A DNA stretch of 64,000 bases from Ignavibacteria bacterium (GTDB lineage Bacteria > Bacteroidota > Ignavibacteria > Tepidaquicellales > Tepidaquicellaceae). The stretch's first letter is position 1. Each line of letters starts with the position of its first letter. The notes below the pieces were generated by a model, which ran no database searches, had not been told where the DNA came from, and was given only the letters and a program-made list of their open reading frames with translations. Of this stretch, positions 56,238 to 64,000 are shown piece by piece. Location of the stretch: the NCBI GenBank assembly GCA_016710985.1, contig JADJTX010000003.1:62001-126000 (forward strand), in the 5' to 3' direction. The translations under genes were made by a program, and so were the position numbers.

Positions 56238-56569
56238 ACAGGAAAAATTTAAATAAGGTAAAGACCTATACAAGAAAAGACATTGAGAGTAAATTAGATG
56301 ATAAGCTGATTGGGAAAAAATTAACACAGAAACTGATTGTTGACTCATTCATTGATTCAATCCGTGAATTATTAATGGAAGCTGATCCCCTCGTAAGAAT
56401 TGAAATAAGGGAGTTCGGGGTTTTTGAAATTAAAAAAACAAAGCCAAAACCAAAGGCAAGAAACATGAAGACAGGTGAATTTATTTTTGTGCCGGGAAGA
56501 AGAAAAATTCATTTTAAACCCGGTAAGGGTCTGAAGGATTTTTTGAAAAAAGAAGTCAATAGTCAATAG
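56234..56569 (+). CDS. HU/IHF-family DNA-binding protein
   Basis: 111 residues. The central segment RIEIREFGVFEIKKTKPKPK and ARNMKTGEFIFVPGRRKIHF is the HU/IHF arm with its conserved R-x-x-R-N-x-x-T-G. The N-terminal part TRKDIESKLDDKLIGKKLTQ is the helical dimerisation region. It bends or coats DNA. The C-terminal KKEVNSQ and the stop lie inside a GTCAATA heptamer repeat. The N-terminus is about ten residues longer than in classic HU. Confidence 0.92.
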   Translation: MNRKNLNKVKTYTRKDIESKLDDKLIGKKLTQKLIVDSFIDSIRELLMEADPLVRIEIREFGVFEIKKTKPKPKARNMKTGEFIFVPGRRKIHFKPGKGLKDFLKKEVNSQ

Positions 56570-56660
56570 TCAATAGTCAATGGGCAATCGTTAATCGTTA
56601 ATCGTTAATCGTTAATCGTCAACCTCAGCTAGTTAGATTCACTATTCACCATTCACAATA
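56552..56660 (+). repeat. Heptamer tandem repeats (GTCAATA and GTTAATC)
   Basis: About four GTCAATA units (56552-56580), starting in the HU-like coding end, then four to five GTTAATC units (56586-56620), then TTCACTATTCACCATTCACA words up to the ruvX start. Confidence 0.85.
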
Positions 56661-56664
56661 AATC

Positions 56665-57120
56665 ATGAATCAAAACACAAAATATCTTGCTGTCGATTAC
56701 GGTGAAAAACGCGTAGGCATTGCGGTTAGTGATGAGAGTAAAAAATATTCTTTTTCGAGAGAGCATCTGATCAATGATAAGAAGTTTTTGGAAAAGCTGC
56801 TGGCTGTTATCATAGAGGAAAATGTTTCAAAGATAATTATTGGTTATCCTCTGAACTTTAAATCGGAAAAAACTATTCAGACTTTAAAAATTGAGGAATT
56901 TAAAAACACTCTCGAAAAATTTCTATCCGGTAAATCAGTAAAAGCAGAAATAATTTTTTTTGATGAAAGATTTACAAGCTCTCTTGCACAAAACAGTGTT
57001 TTAAATTCCGGTTTAAATAAAAAGAAGAGACAGGAAAAAGGACGTGTGGACAGCATTTCAGCGCAGATAATTCTGCAGGACTATATTGATAAAACAGCTA
57101 ATCAGAATATTTATAATTAA
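56665..57120 (+). CDS. ruvX: Putative Holliday junction resolvase RuvX/YqgF
   Basis: 151 residues with an RNase-H-like fold: LAVDYGEKRVGIAVSDE at about 8-24 holds the first catalytic Asp, IIGYPLNFK is the middle strand, FFDERFTSSLAQ holds the Glu region, and GRVDSISAQIILQDYID holds the last Asp. Length is normal. Family members process pre-16S rRNA and may resolve Holliday junctions. It directly abuts the next gene, so the two are cotranscribed. Confidence 0.92.
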   Translation: MNQNTKYLAVDYGEKRVGIAVSDESKKYSFSREHLINDKKFLEKLLAVIIEENVSKIIIGYPLNFKSEKTIQTLKIEEFKNTLEKFLSGKSVKAEIIFFDERFTSSLAQNSVLNSGLNKKKRQEKGRVDSISAQIILQDYIDKTANQNIYN

Positions 57121-57761
57121 ATGTATTTAATCGAACTTAACGAGTTAATCGAGAACGGCGAAAACAGCACAGTCGAATTCAAAAGAAAATTCTCATCACC
57201 GGAAAAAATTGCGAAGGAGATGATCGCATTTGCTAATTCAAAAGGCGGTAAAATTCTTTTCGGGATTGATGATGACAAAAGCATCAAAGGCGTCGAAAGT
57301 GAAAAAGGCGAGCTTGAGCTCATTTCAACGGCAGCGGAATTTTACTGCGAGCCGGCTGTAGAATATACAAACGAAATTTTTCTGATACGTAACAAGGATG
57401 TCGTGGTCGTAAACATCGAAGAGAGCAGGACAAAACCTCACAGATTAATTTCAGACAACGATGACAATGAAATGAAAGTATATGTACGTCTTAATGACAA
57501 AAGCATTTTAGCTTCCAAAGAAACCATAAAGATCCTCAAAGACTCAAACGCCGACTCACCCCTGTAAAGATATTTATCGGAGATATGGAAAAAGCGCTTT
57601 TTGAATTTTTGAATATGAATGAAAAGATAACCGTGAAGGGTTTTAAAAAACTCGTAAACATTTCCGAGAGAAGAGCCAGCAGGACTTTAGTAAACTTAGT
57701 CAAAGCAAAAATCATACGCCATCATTACTTTGGCAATGAAGACTATTTTACTCTGATATAA
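57121..57761 (+). CDS. Schlafen/AlbA_2-like ATP-binding protein, one frame break
   Basis: The first frame (57121-57567) has the AlbA_2 domain: ENSTVEFKRKFSSPEKIAKE, then MIAFANSKGGKILFGIDDD, then VNIEESRTKPHR. It stops with SPL near 57567, in a CACCCC run. A one-base shift there gives VKIFIGDMEKALFEFLNMNE and a winged-helix-like end to 57761. The joined protein is about 213 residues. AlbA_2 proteins are usually transcription regulators or nucleic-acid-binding factors. It follows ruvX without a gap. Confidence 0.82.
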
Positions 57762-58105
57762 GGTTTTATCATTGCTATCCAAAATAAAGTTCAGGGATAA
57801 TTATTACATTAGCAGAGTATTATAAAAATTTATTTTATTATATCAAATAAATAATAACACAGACAAACCCCTATGGTGTAAAATAATGTCATCCCTTCGG
57901 GATTTTATTAATTTGTTTCCTTTTTCTATAATAATGTCACCCCTTCGGGGTTTGTTTATAGATTAAACGTAAGATTTTTCTTTGTGTCTTTGTGTATTCG
58001 TGGTTTTCAAAATAAATGTTATGGACGATGTTGTAAAATCGGGATTGTATTGGGTTTAAAACTCTTTTGAAAAGGAAATAAACTTAACTTTTAACTTTTA
58101 ACTTT
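57762..58105 (-). repeat. Gene-free stretch with an inverted copy of the CCCGAAGGG repeat family
   Basis: About 57890-57955 contains ATCCCTTCGGGAT and ACCCCTTCGGGGT about 48 bp apart, with TATAATAATGTCA between. On the minus strand this reads as the same layout as the 51-bp repeats at 21234-21375 (short stem, GATGA, ATAGAAA, AAACAAATTAAT). About 57965-58010 holds a CTTTGTGTCTTTGTG word. No gene is supported. Confidence 0.75.
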
Positions 58106-59132
58106 TTATATACCCGTCATCCAGAATATAATTAGCGCCAGGCTTTCCTTCAGACAAAACGAATACGTCCCCTCAGCTGAAAGTTCTTTGTCTGATGCTA
58201 TGCAGTCGGCACTGATATCATTGAACTTGCATATCTCCGAAGAGCGGTACAGATGAAAATTATCCGATACTAAAATTATCTTTTCCCAGTTCCTGAGATT
58301 GTACAAACTGTCTCTGACAAATTTTATCTGTTCGACTGTTGAGCTTGAAGAATTTTCAAGTATAAGATTTTCAGGCGTGACTCCGTATTTTATCAGAACA
58401 TTTTTTGAAACTTCTCCTTCGGTAAGTTCATTCGGCGAACCGCCCCCTGTGATGACTAATTTAGGAACAATATTCTTTTGATATATGTCATAGCCCTTGT
58501 TTATTCTTTCTTTTAATACCGGCGAAGGTCTGTTTCCTCCCCATACAGCAGCCCCGAGTATTACACCTGCATCCGCTTTATTAACGCTGCTTTCATATTT
58601 ATTCTGATCATCCGTGAAATTTAATACTTTAATGAAAACTATGCCAATGCACGCTGTGAGTATTCCAAGAAAAACAAATACACTCTTAAAGAACCTGAAT
58701 TTTTTTGAACCTGAAAATACTATTCCCAGAAAAGATGAGAGTAAAAATATATATATAACAAGAAAAGTGCTGACTAAAATGATCTTTGATTCTTTCAGAA
58801 AATAAAAATCAGAAAGAACGAGTGATAAGAATCCGGCAGCTGAGATGAATGTGAGAAATATAAGCGAAGTTTTGCTCAGATGTTCCGGAATAAAAAATCC
58901 AATGAGCGTTAAAAGAATTAGGGTGGAAAAAAATACAATAGAGATGACATTACCGCTTTTATTTTCAAAACCATTTAAGTACAGATTTTGATTTTTATAT
59001 CTGAGATAATAAAGGCAGCCGAACGATAAAGCTTCAATAATCAGTATTACTGATAAATATGATCTGCTTCTTCCGATGAGGAATTAGTTAAAATTTGATT
59101 ACAGGCAAACTTAACGGAAATATTAATTGCAT
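58106..59132 (-). CDS. YdcF/ElyC-like DUF218 membrane protein, likely 5' frame break
   Basis: An open frame runs without a stop from about 59085 to 58106. It has about five N-terminal hydrophobic segments (for example ILLTLIGFFIPE, LVIYIFLLSSFLGIVF, LGILTACIGIVFI). The DUF218 domain follows: AGVILGAAVWGGNRPSPVLK, LVITGGGSPNELTEGEVSK and VTPENLILENSSSSTVEQIK, then ILVSDNFHLYRS. No ATG, GTG or TTG starts the frame upstream of position 58306. A short frame from an ATG at 59132 (MQLIFPLSLPVIKF) probably joins it by a one-base break near 59090. This family is linked to envelope and polysaccharide processes. Confidence 0.75.
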
Positions 59133-59201
59133 TAAAGTAAAATTCTAATCTGCATCTGTGACGCAAGTGCGAGATGCGAGACGCAAGACGCTAAACCTTG
59201 C

Positions 59202-59378
59202 TCGTCCTCGCAGAGTCACCCCTGTTTACATCTGCAAGTTAAAGAATTTTAATGGGAGGGCTCTGAATTGAAGCGCTTACCACCGTGACAGTTATGTGGC
59301 TCCTCCCGCAGAGTACTTTGCATAAACTTTATTCTTACTTCATGGTATTTAAAGCGAAGTGACTCTGCGGGACGACGA
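59202..59378. repeat. Inverted repeat with TCGTCCTCGCAGAGTCAC arms
   Basis: TCGTCCTCGCAGAGTCAC at 59202-59219 pairs with GTGACTCTGCGGGACGA at 59359-59375, apart from one base. A direct repeat of AATGGGAGG(G/A)CTC words occurs at about 59259 and 59391, the latter overlapping the end of the LLM gene. No gene is seen in 59133-59388. Confidence 0.65.
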
Positions 59379-59388
59379 ATAAAAAATT

Positions 59389-60456
59389 TCAATGGGAGGA
59401 CTCCAGGTTTCCGGCGACCAATGGTTTTAGCCTTGTACCAATTAACTCAATAGCCTGCATTAATTTTTTATGCGGCACTTCTGCAGTATCCATCTGAAAA
59501 GTTAGTCTTGAAATACCTCCCAGCGCTTTGGAGTGACGGAGAACTTTTTCAGCCACTTCTTCAGGGCTGCCGACAAGAAGCGCTCCTTTTGGTCCTGTCT
59601 GAGCTTCGAACCGTGACCTGGTCATTGGCGGCCAACCGCGCTCTTTACCAACCTTTGTCATTGCCTCAGCATAGCCCGGATAGAAATCATCTGTTGCTTC
59701 CTGAGTAGTGTTTGCCACATAGCCTAATGAATGTACTCCGACTTTCAATTGTCCGGGAAGATACCCTGCTTCTTTTCCGGCTTCACGGTAAAGATCTACC
59801 AGCGGACGAAACTGGTGTGTTTCTCCGCCAATTATCGCAACCATCAGCGGTAATCCAAGTGTGCCTGCACGAATAAAGGATTCAGGTGTTCCACCTACAC
59901 CAACCCAGATGGGAAAGGGATCCTGAACCGGTCTTGGATATACCGGCTGGTTTTTTAATGCCGGACGGAATTTCCCTGACCATGTAACGAATTCATTGTC
60001 ACGTATCTTAAGTAGGAGGTCAAGCTTTTCAGCAAACAGATCATCATAATCTTCAAGCTTATAGCCAAACAGCGGAAAGGCTTCAATAAATGAACCACGC
60101 CCCGCCACCATTTCAGCCCTTCCGCCCGAGATCAAATCCAGAGTTGCAAAGTTTTGAAATACCCGTACAGGGTCGGCTGCGCTGAGTACAGTAACTGCAC
60201 TTGTAAGGCGGATACGTTTTGTTCTTGCAGCGCCTGCAGCAAGAATGAGAGCAGGGGCAGAATCAAGAAAGCCTTTGCGGTGATGCTCTCCGATCCCAAA
60301 AACATCAAGCCCTGAATTGTCTGCATGTTCTATCCTCTCAAGCAATTGAGCAATCGCATCGGCATCATTTATTATTTTGCTTGTGTTGCCGCTAAACATA
60401 GCCGCAAAACTATCAATTCCAATTTCCATATTAATTGTATTTTCTTTGCTTTTCAT
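59389..60456 (-). CDS. LLM-class flavin-dependent oxidoreductase
   Basis: 355 residues of the bacterial luciferase-like (F420/FMN) TIM-barrel family: LERIEHADNSGLDVFGIGEH, VLSAADPVRVFQNFATLDLI, GRAEMVAGRGSFIEAFPLFG and PVQDPFPIWVGVGGTPESF. It would use reduced flavin to oxidise an unknown organic substrate; many relatives act on xenobiotics or sulfur compounds. Amino-acid use is slightly more G/C-rich in codons than its neighbours, so acquisition by transfer is conceivable. The stop lies in a sequence duplicated about 130 bp downstream. Confidence 0.93.
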   Translation of the reverse strand: MKSKENTINMEIGIDSFAAMFSGNTSKIINDADAIAQLLERIEHADNSGLDVFGIGEHHRKGFLDSAPALILAAGAARTKRIRLTSAVTVLSAADPVRVFQNFATLDLISGGRAEMVAGRGSFIEAFPLFGYKLEDYDDLFAEKLDLLLKIRDNEFVTWSGKFRPALKNQPVYPRPVQDPFPIWVGVGGTPESFIRAGTLGLPLMVAIIGGETHQFRPLVDLYREAGKEAGYLPGQLKVGVHSLGYVANTTQEATDDFYPGYAEAMTKVGKERGWPPMTRSRFEAQTGPKGALLVGSPEEVAEKVLRHSKALGGISRLTFQMDTAEVPHKKLMQAIELIGTRLKPLVAGNLESSH

Positions 60457-61175
60457 TCGCTGTATTCGTGCACAGAATATAATAAATCGAGGATAAACTT
60501 TTTGGTCACTAATGGGAAATATTCTTTAGTTGAAGCACATCCGTCCAAAATAAAGAAAAAGCTTGCCACGAATTTCACGAATGGTCACGAATTAAAAAAT
60601 ATTATCACTAATTTTTAAATAGAATTAACATAAAATTATTTGTTCAGCATAAATATAGCTTTAAGAGGAATTTAAAGGTTGATTTAAAAAGAGTCGATAT
60701 TGTTGCAAAAATATTATCAAAACAGATTGAATTTTTTAATGTTATTCAATTTTTAAAAAACGTTTTGGACGACAATGTAGTTGAAGTGTTGCCCAAAGTA
60801 TTCTAAAGCTTTTTTCCGCCGCTGATGATGAATATACATTAGTCGTAGTCCAGGTAAAAACACCGTAGAGTAAGTTTTAGATAAAATATATGAGACCGCA
60901 GGCAGCAGGAAATATGCTAAAAAAAGGAGATACCGTAGAAAGACTGTTCGATAATTCATAAACATATTATAATGACATATTATTACTACCGTCCTGACAC
61001 AATACATTTTGTAAATGCTCAAAGATAGTTATCTTATTCCTAATTTTTTTAATGCAAAATAATATTGAGATTATACGACGGTATTTTGATTTCAAAGTCC
61101 CGGCGAAGTCCCTGAAAGTTCCATAGACTCCGGGATGAAAAAAAATTACTTTTCATTCATTTTTAATCGAAGTTA
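60457..61175. repeat. Gene-free stretch with dispersed repeats
   Basis: About 60536-60625 carries ACATCCGTCCAAAATAAAGA, then CACGAATTTCACGAATGGTC and AATAGAATTAACA, close to 53719-53815. About 60700-60772 (AATATTATCAAAACAGATTG ... CAATTTTTAAAAAACG) is the inverse of the sequence before 51421. The rest, up to 61175, shows no supported gene. Confidence 0.75.
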
Positions 61176-62288
61176 ATGAACTGTTATTCATTTTTTAGCG
61201 CGATACAAATCATATCCCTGCTGTTAGTATTAATTTTTTTCACTTCCTGCAGCAGGCAAAACACGGCAGATGAGCCGAAAGATAAAGTTACTGAAACAAC
61301 GAAAACCCCGGGAGCTCCGAAGGACACCGTTAGTGAAACAAAAAATAATACTGCCGCACGACCGGATGTTAATGAACCTGTTGATGATCCTTCTTTTGAA
61401 ATGACGCGGGACACTATCTCAGCGTATGGACCTCATAGTATTACACGCAGTGTGCTGCAGGACAGAAACGGAAACTATTGGTTTGCGACCTGGGAAGGTA
61501 TCATGCATTACGATGGTAAGCTCTTTACAAACTTTACATTGAAAGAAGGGCTGAGGCATTTTCGTATCTTCTCTATTTTAGAAGATGTATCAGGGGACCT
61601 TTGGTTCGGCACGATTGGAGGAGGCGTATATCGCTACGATGGTAAATCATTTACACTTTTCACAACGAAAGAAAACCTTGCAGGTAATTCTGTTTTCTGC
61701 ATGCTAGCGGATAAAAACGGAAACATCTGGTTCGGCACTGACAGCGGTGTAAGCCGCTATGATGGCAAGACCTTTACCAACTTCAGAACACAGGAAGGTC
61801 TCAGCAGTAATTTTGTCAGTACAATCGCACAGGATAAAACCGGAAAAATCTGGTTCGGCACTAACAGCGGTGTCAATTTCTATGACGGAAAATCCATTAC
61901 TCATTTTACAAATAAAAAGGAAGGCCTGTTCTTTCTAAATGTCCGTTCTATTATAGCAGATAAAACCGGTAACATCTGGATTGCCGGCCAGGAAGGACTC
62001 AGCCGTTACGATGGGGAATCCCTGACCAATTTTCCTGAGAATCTGACGAGTAGTATTTTTGAAGATAAAGCAGGAAACTTATGGCTTGGTGAAAGTAATG
62101 TTTACAGTAATAATATGATCTTATCGAAATATGACGGAAAGTACTTTACCAAGATTACTGAGGATCAGCAGGTATTTGGTATTATCCGGGATAAGAGCGG
62201 AAACATTTGGTTTGGCACCGCGAATGGCGTGTGCCGTTATGATGGAAAGTTCTTTACAAAATTTACCGGGAAGGAGACAAAACAGTGA
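61176..62288 (+). CDS. Lipoprotein with seven-bladed two-component-regulator-type propeller
   Basis: 370 residues. The signal sequence ends LVLIFFTSCSRQ, a lipobox with the Cys near 25. A Thr/Pro/Lys-rich linker (about 30-75) follows. Then seven blades recur with the pattern D-x-x-G-N-x-W-F-G-T and YDGK (for example ADKNGNIWFGTDSGVSRYDG). This is the Reg_prop type normally found as sensor domains of hybrid two-component systems. Here it stands alone, without histidine kinase or DNA-binding parts, and is anchored at the membrane. It may bind a ligand or protein. Function unknown. Confidence 0.9.
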   Translation: MNCYSFFSAIQIISLLLVLIFFTSCSRQNTADEPKDKVTETTKTPGAPKDTVSETKNNTAARPDVNEPVDDPSFEMTRDTISAYGPHSITRSVLQDRNGNYWFATWEGIMHYDGKLFTNFTLKEGLRHFRIFSILEDVSGDLWFGTIGGGVYRYDGKSFTLFTTKENLAGNSVFCMLADKNGNIWFGTDSGVSRYDGKTFTNFRTQEGLSSNFVSTIAQDKTGKIWFGTNSGVNFYDGKSITHFTNKKEGLFFLNVRSIIADKTGNIWIAGQEGLSRYDGESLTNFPENLTSSIFEDKAGNLWLGESNVYSNNMILSKYDGKYFTKITEDQQVFGIIRDKSGNIWFGTANGVCRYDGKFFTKFTGKETKQ

Positions 62289-62386
62289 GCCTGAGTCATT
62301 GATAAACGCAGCCTCCTAATCCCATATTGAAGAGTTGTCTTTCGGGCTGAAGTCCGATTCACCGTAAAATAATTAACTTTACAAAA

Positions 62387-63655
62387 ATGAGTCTGCATAA
62401 AATACAATTTTTAATCATTATCTTAATCAGCATGAGCGTATTAACTTCCTTTAAACCGGGCAATGAATTCGGAGCCGACTTCATTGAGTTCTGGACAGTA
62501 GTAAAAGAGAATTATGCATACTTTGAAAATAAAAATACTGACTGGGATAAAGTGAAAGAAGTATATTTACCACTTGCAGAGAATGCAGCGGACAGAAAGG
62601 AACTGATCACAATTTTTGAAAATGCCATTGAAGAACTTTATGATAATCACTTTTCTTTAAATACAAATTTAAATACATCAACAAGATTGGTTCCAAGCGG
62701 GCTTGATATCTGGGCTGAATACATTGACGGGAAAGCCATTGTTACAGAAGTAAGGAAAGGATTTTCGGCTGACAAAGCAGGCGTGAAAAACGGAATGGAG
62801 ATAATATCAATAAACGGAATTCCTGTTGAGAAGGCGGTGAACGAACGAATTGGAAAATGCATCACAAGTATCAAGGCTGAAGTCAGGAACTATGCTTTAA
62901 GACAATTACTGGCAGGGACATATTTAGTTCAAAGAATAATTGAACTTAAACAAAACGGTGAAATCATTACAGTAAACCTTGACAAAGCAATCGGAGATCT
63001 TTCGGTCAATAATGAAAATGACTCACTGCTTGAATTCAGAATAATTGATGACGGTATCGGTTATATTAAACTTAACAATTCATTAGGAGACACAAAAGTA
63101 ATTCAGCTTTTTGACAATGCATTGAGTGAGCTTAAAGAAACCGGTGCATTAATAATCGATCTGCGGGAAACACCCGGCGGCGGAACTTCAGTTGTTGCAC
63201 GGGGAATAATGAGCAGGTTCATCACTTCAGAAATGCCTTATCAAAAACATATTTTACCGTTTGAAGAAAAAGAATACGGTATTAAAAGAAGCTGGCTTGA
63301 ACTGGTTTCGCCGAGAGGTCCGTTTACTTATGAAAAGCCGGTTGTACTCTTAGTGAATCACTGGACCGGAAGTATGGGCGAAGGAATTACTATCGGATTT
63401 GATGCATTAGGAGCTGCAAAAATTGTAGGGACAAAAATGGCCGAACTGATCGGAGCTATCAGCGGCTTTCAAACTGCTGACACGAAAATTCCCTACAGTT
63501 TACCGACAGAACAGATTTATCATATCAACGGAACTCCAAGAGAAAATTTTGTCCCCGGATATTTAACAGATCTTAGAGATCCAAAGTATAAAGATACCGG
63601 AGATCCGGTATTAACTGAAGGTATAAATATAATTAATTCAAACATGCGCAAATAA
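62387..63655 (+). CDS. Secreted S41-family (C-terminal processing-like) peptidase
   Basis: 422 residues with a signal peptide (about 1-24, HKIQFLIIILISMSVLTSF). A helical cap (about 28-95) precedes a PDZ-like domain (ITEVRKG-like VTEVRKGFSADKAGVKNG, about 118-160) and the S41 core. The core shows GIGYIKLNN, ALIIDLRETPGGGTS with the family GGG, and LLVNHWTGSMGEGITIGFDA with the probable catalytic Ser near 331. The matching Lys cannot be assigned by eye. It would cleave proteins in the periplasm or at the surface. It lies 98 bp after the lipoprotein gene on the same strand. Confidence 0.9.
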   Translation: MSLHKIQFLIIILISMSVLTSFKPGNEFGADFIEFWTVVKENYAYFENKNTDWDKVKEVYLPLAENAADRKELITIFENAIEELYDNHFSLNTNLNTSTRLVPSGLDIWAEYIDGKAIVTEVRKGFSADKAGVKNGMEIISINGIPVEKAVNERIGKCITSIKAEVRNYALRQLLAGTYLVQRIIELKQNGEIITVNLDKAIGDLSVNNENDSLLEFRIIDDGIGYIKLNNSLGDTKVIQLFDNALSELKETGALIIDLRETPGGGTSVVARGIMSRFITSEMPYQKHILPFEEKEYGIKRSWLELVSPRGPFTYEKPVVLLVNHWTGSMGEGITIGFDALGAAKIVGTKMAELIGAISGFQTADTKIPYSLPTEQIYHINGTPRENFVPGYLTDLRDPKYKDTGDPVLTEGINIINSNMRK

Positions 63656-63714
63656 ATCGCTGATTACACTGACTCATATGATTGCACTGGCTTTACTGAG
63701 TTTATTAAACAAGC

Positions 63715-63990
63715 TCAAATAAATAGAGACTTCTGAAAAACTAATTTATACAACAAAAATACCACAGAGAAGCAGAGAACACAGAGTTTCACAGAGAAAT
63801 CTTAAGTGAAAGTATTTTTAATTTTTTTTATAATTAAAAATGAAGAATAATTTCAATGTTCAATAACCTCAGATAGAAAAAAAAATCTCTGTGTAACTCT
63901 GCGCTCTCTGTGCCTCTGCGGTAAAATGTTTTAAGAACTCTCAGCTTTCGCGATGACCATTGTTTTTCAGAAGTTTCTAAATAATATCAT
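63715..63990. repeat. Composite inverted-repeat element (copy 2)
   Basis: Outer arms AGACTTCTGAAAAACT (about 63727) and TTTTTCAGAAGTTTCTAAAT (about 63963) enclose inner arms ACCACAGAGAAGCAGAGAAC and the complementary CTCTCTGTGCCTCTGCGGTA. It has the same architecture as 30860-31172. No gene is seen from 63656 to the window end. Confidence 0.8.
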
Positions 63991-64000
63991 CAATTTATTA

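Noticed and set aside
14711..59132. Programmed ribosomal frameshifting as the cause of the broken frames
   Set aside because: The breaks occur in unrelated genes without a shared slippery heptamer or downstream structure, and core genes are included.
60753..61022. Minus-strand open frame of 89 residues
   Set aside because: No family resemblance, unusual composition, and it overlaps a dispersed repeat.
1..64000. tRNA or rRNA genes
   Set aside because: I scanned by eye for tRNA-like arms and rRNA-like blocks and saw none; a covariance search would be needed to be certain.

Overview
The window is AT-rich bacterial DNA, best explained as a member of the Ignavibacteria or a close relative in the Bacteroidota/Chlorobi (FCB) group. 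The strongest reason is the number of secreted proteins that end in a type IX secretion (T9SS) C-terminal sorting domain with the NYPNPFNP core. At least eight genes carry it: 4255-5553, 5769-6620, 9845-11512, 39426-41204, 41472-42920, 43251-45063, 46058-47448 and 48224-49089. A large TonB-dependent receptor, UDP-diacylglucosamine-hydrolase-like and PSS/PSD phospholipid genes, and very repeat-rich intergenic DNA fit the same picture. No rRNA, tRNA, CRISPR array, insertion sequence or phage gene was recognised, and no T9SS machinery gene lies here.

Layout. 1-4240 (+): tail of a kynurenine 3-monooxygenase-like gene, an unknown protein coupled to the Obg GTPase, SurE and a sulfotransferase-like protein. 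4255-14461 (-): secreted T9SS proteins, two paralogous beta-helix proteins on either side of a LpxH-like phosphoesterase, and a TonB receptor. 14711-20112: frame-broken genes (outer-membrane protein, metallo-beta-lactamase-fold hydrolase, GT-C glycosyltransferase, sensor kinase). 20173-23997 (+): FecCD-type permease, MnmE and a cysteine synthase. 24033-30675 (-): a three-gene operon with a partner protein, a CHAT-domain cysteine protease and a 1356-residue TPR protein. This is the best candidate for an unusual system. 31331-34647 (-): bifunctional formimidoyltransferase-cyclodeaminase, a methyltransferase and a HAD phosphatase. 35122-39267 (-): PreA, PreT and a beta-ureidopropionase-like amidohydrolase, together most of reductive pyrimidine breakdown. 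39426-45063 (-): two subtilisin-like proteases and a beta-lactamase-like serine hydrolase, all T9SS cargo. 45064-48223: two 21-bp tandem arrays on either side of a broken T9SS gene. 48224-50752 (-): another T9SS protein and a YXRP/DUF6600-like protein. 51560-57761: PurC-Psd-PssA, a cysteine desulfurase, PgsA-like and HU-like genes, and RuvX with a Schlafen/AlbA-like protein. 58106-63655: YdcF-like membrane protein, LLM flavin oxidoreductase, a seven-bladed propeller lipoprotein and an S41 protease.

Two features run through the whole window. First, about fourteen genes are interrupted by one or more single-base frame breaks, often in A/T runs and including core enzymes (PurC, cysteine synthase). 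Residual sequencing or assembly indels are the simplest explanation. I give the spans of the reconstructed genes and state where each break lies. Second, intergenic DNA is packed with short tandem repeats, commonly of 7-bp and sometimes 9-bp period with different unit words, and with several dispersed inverted-repeat families. Some of the tandem repeats run into the 3' ends of genes and supply the stop codon.
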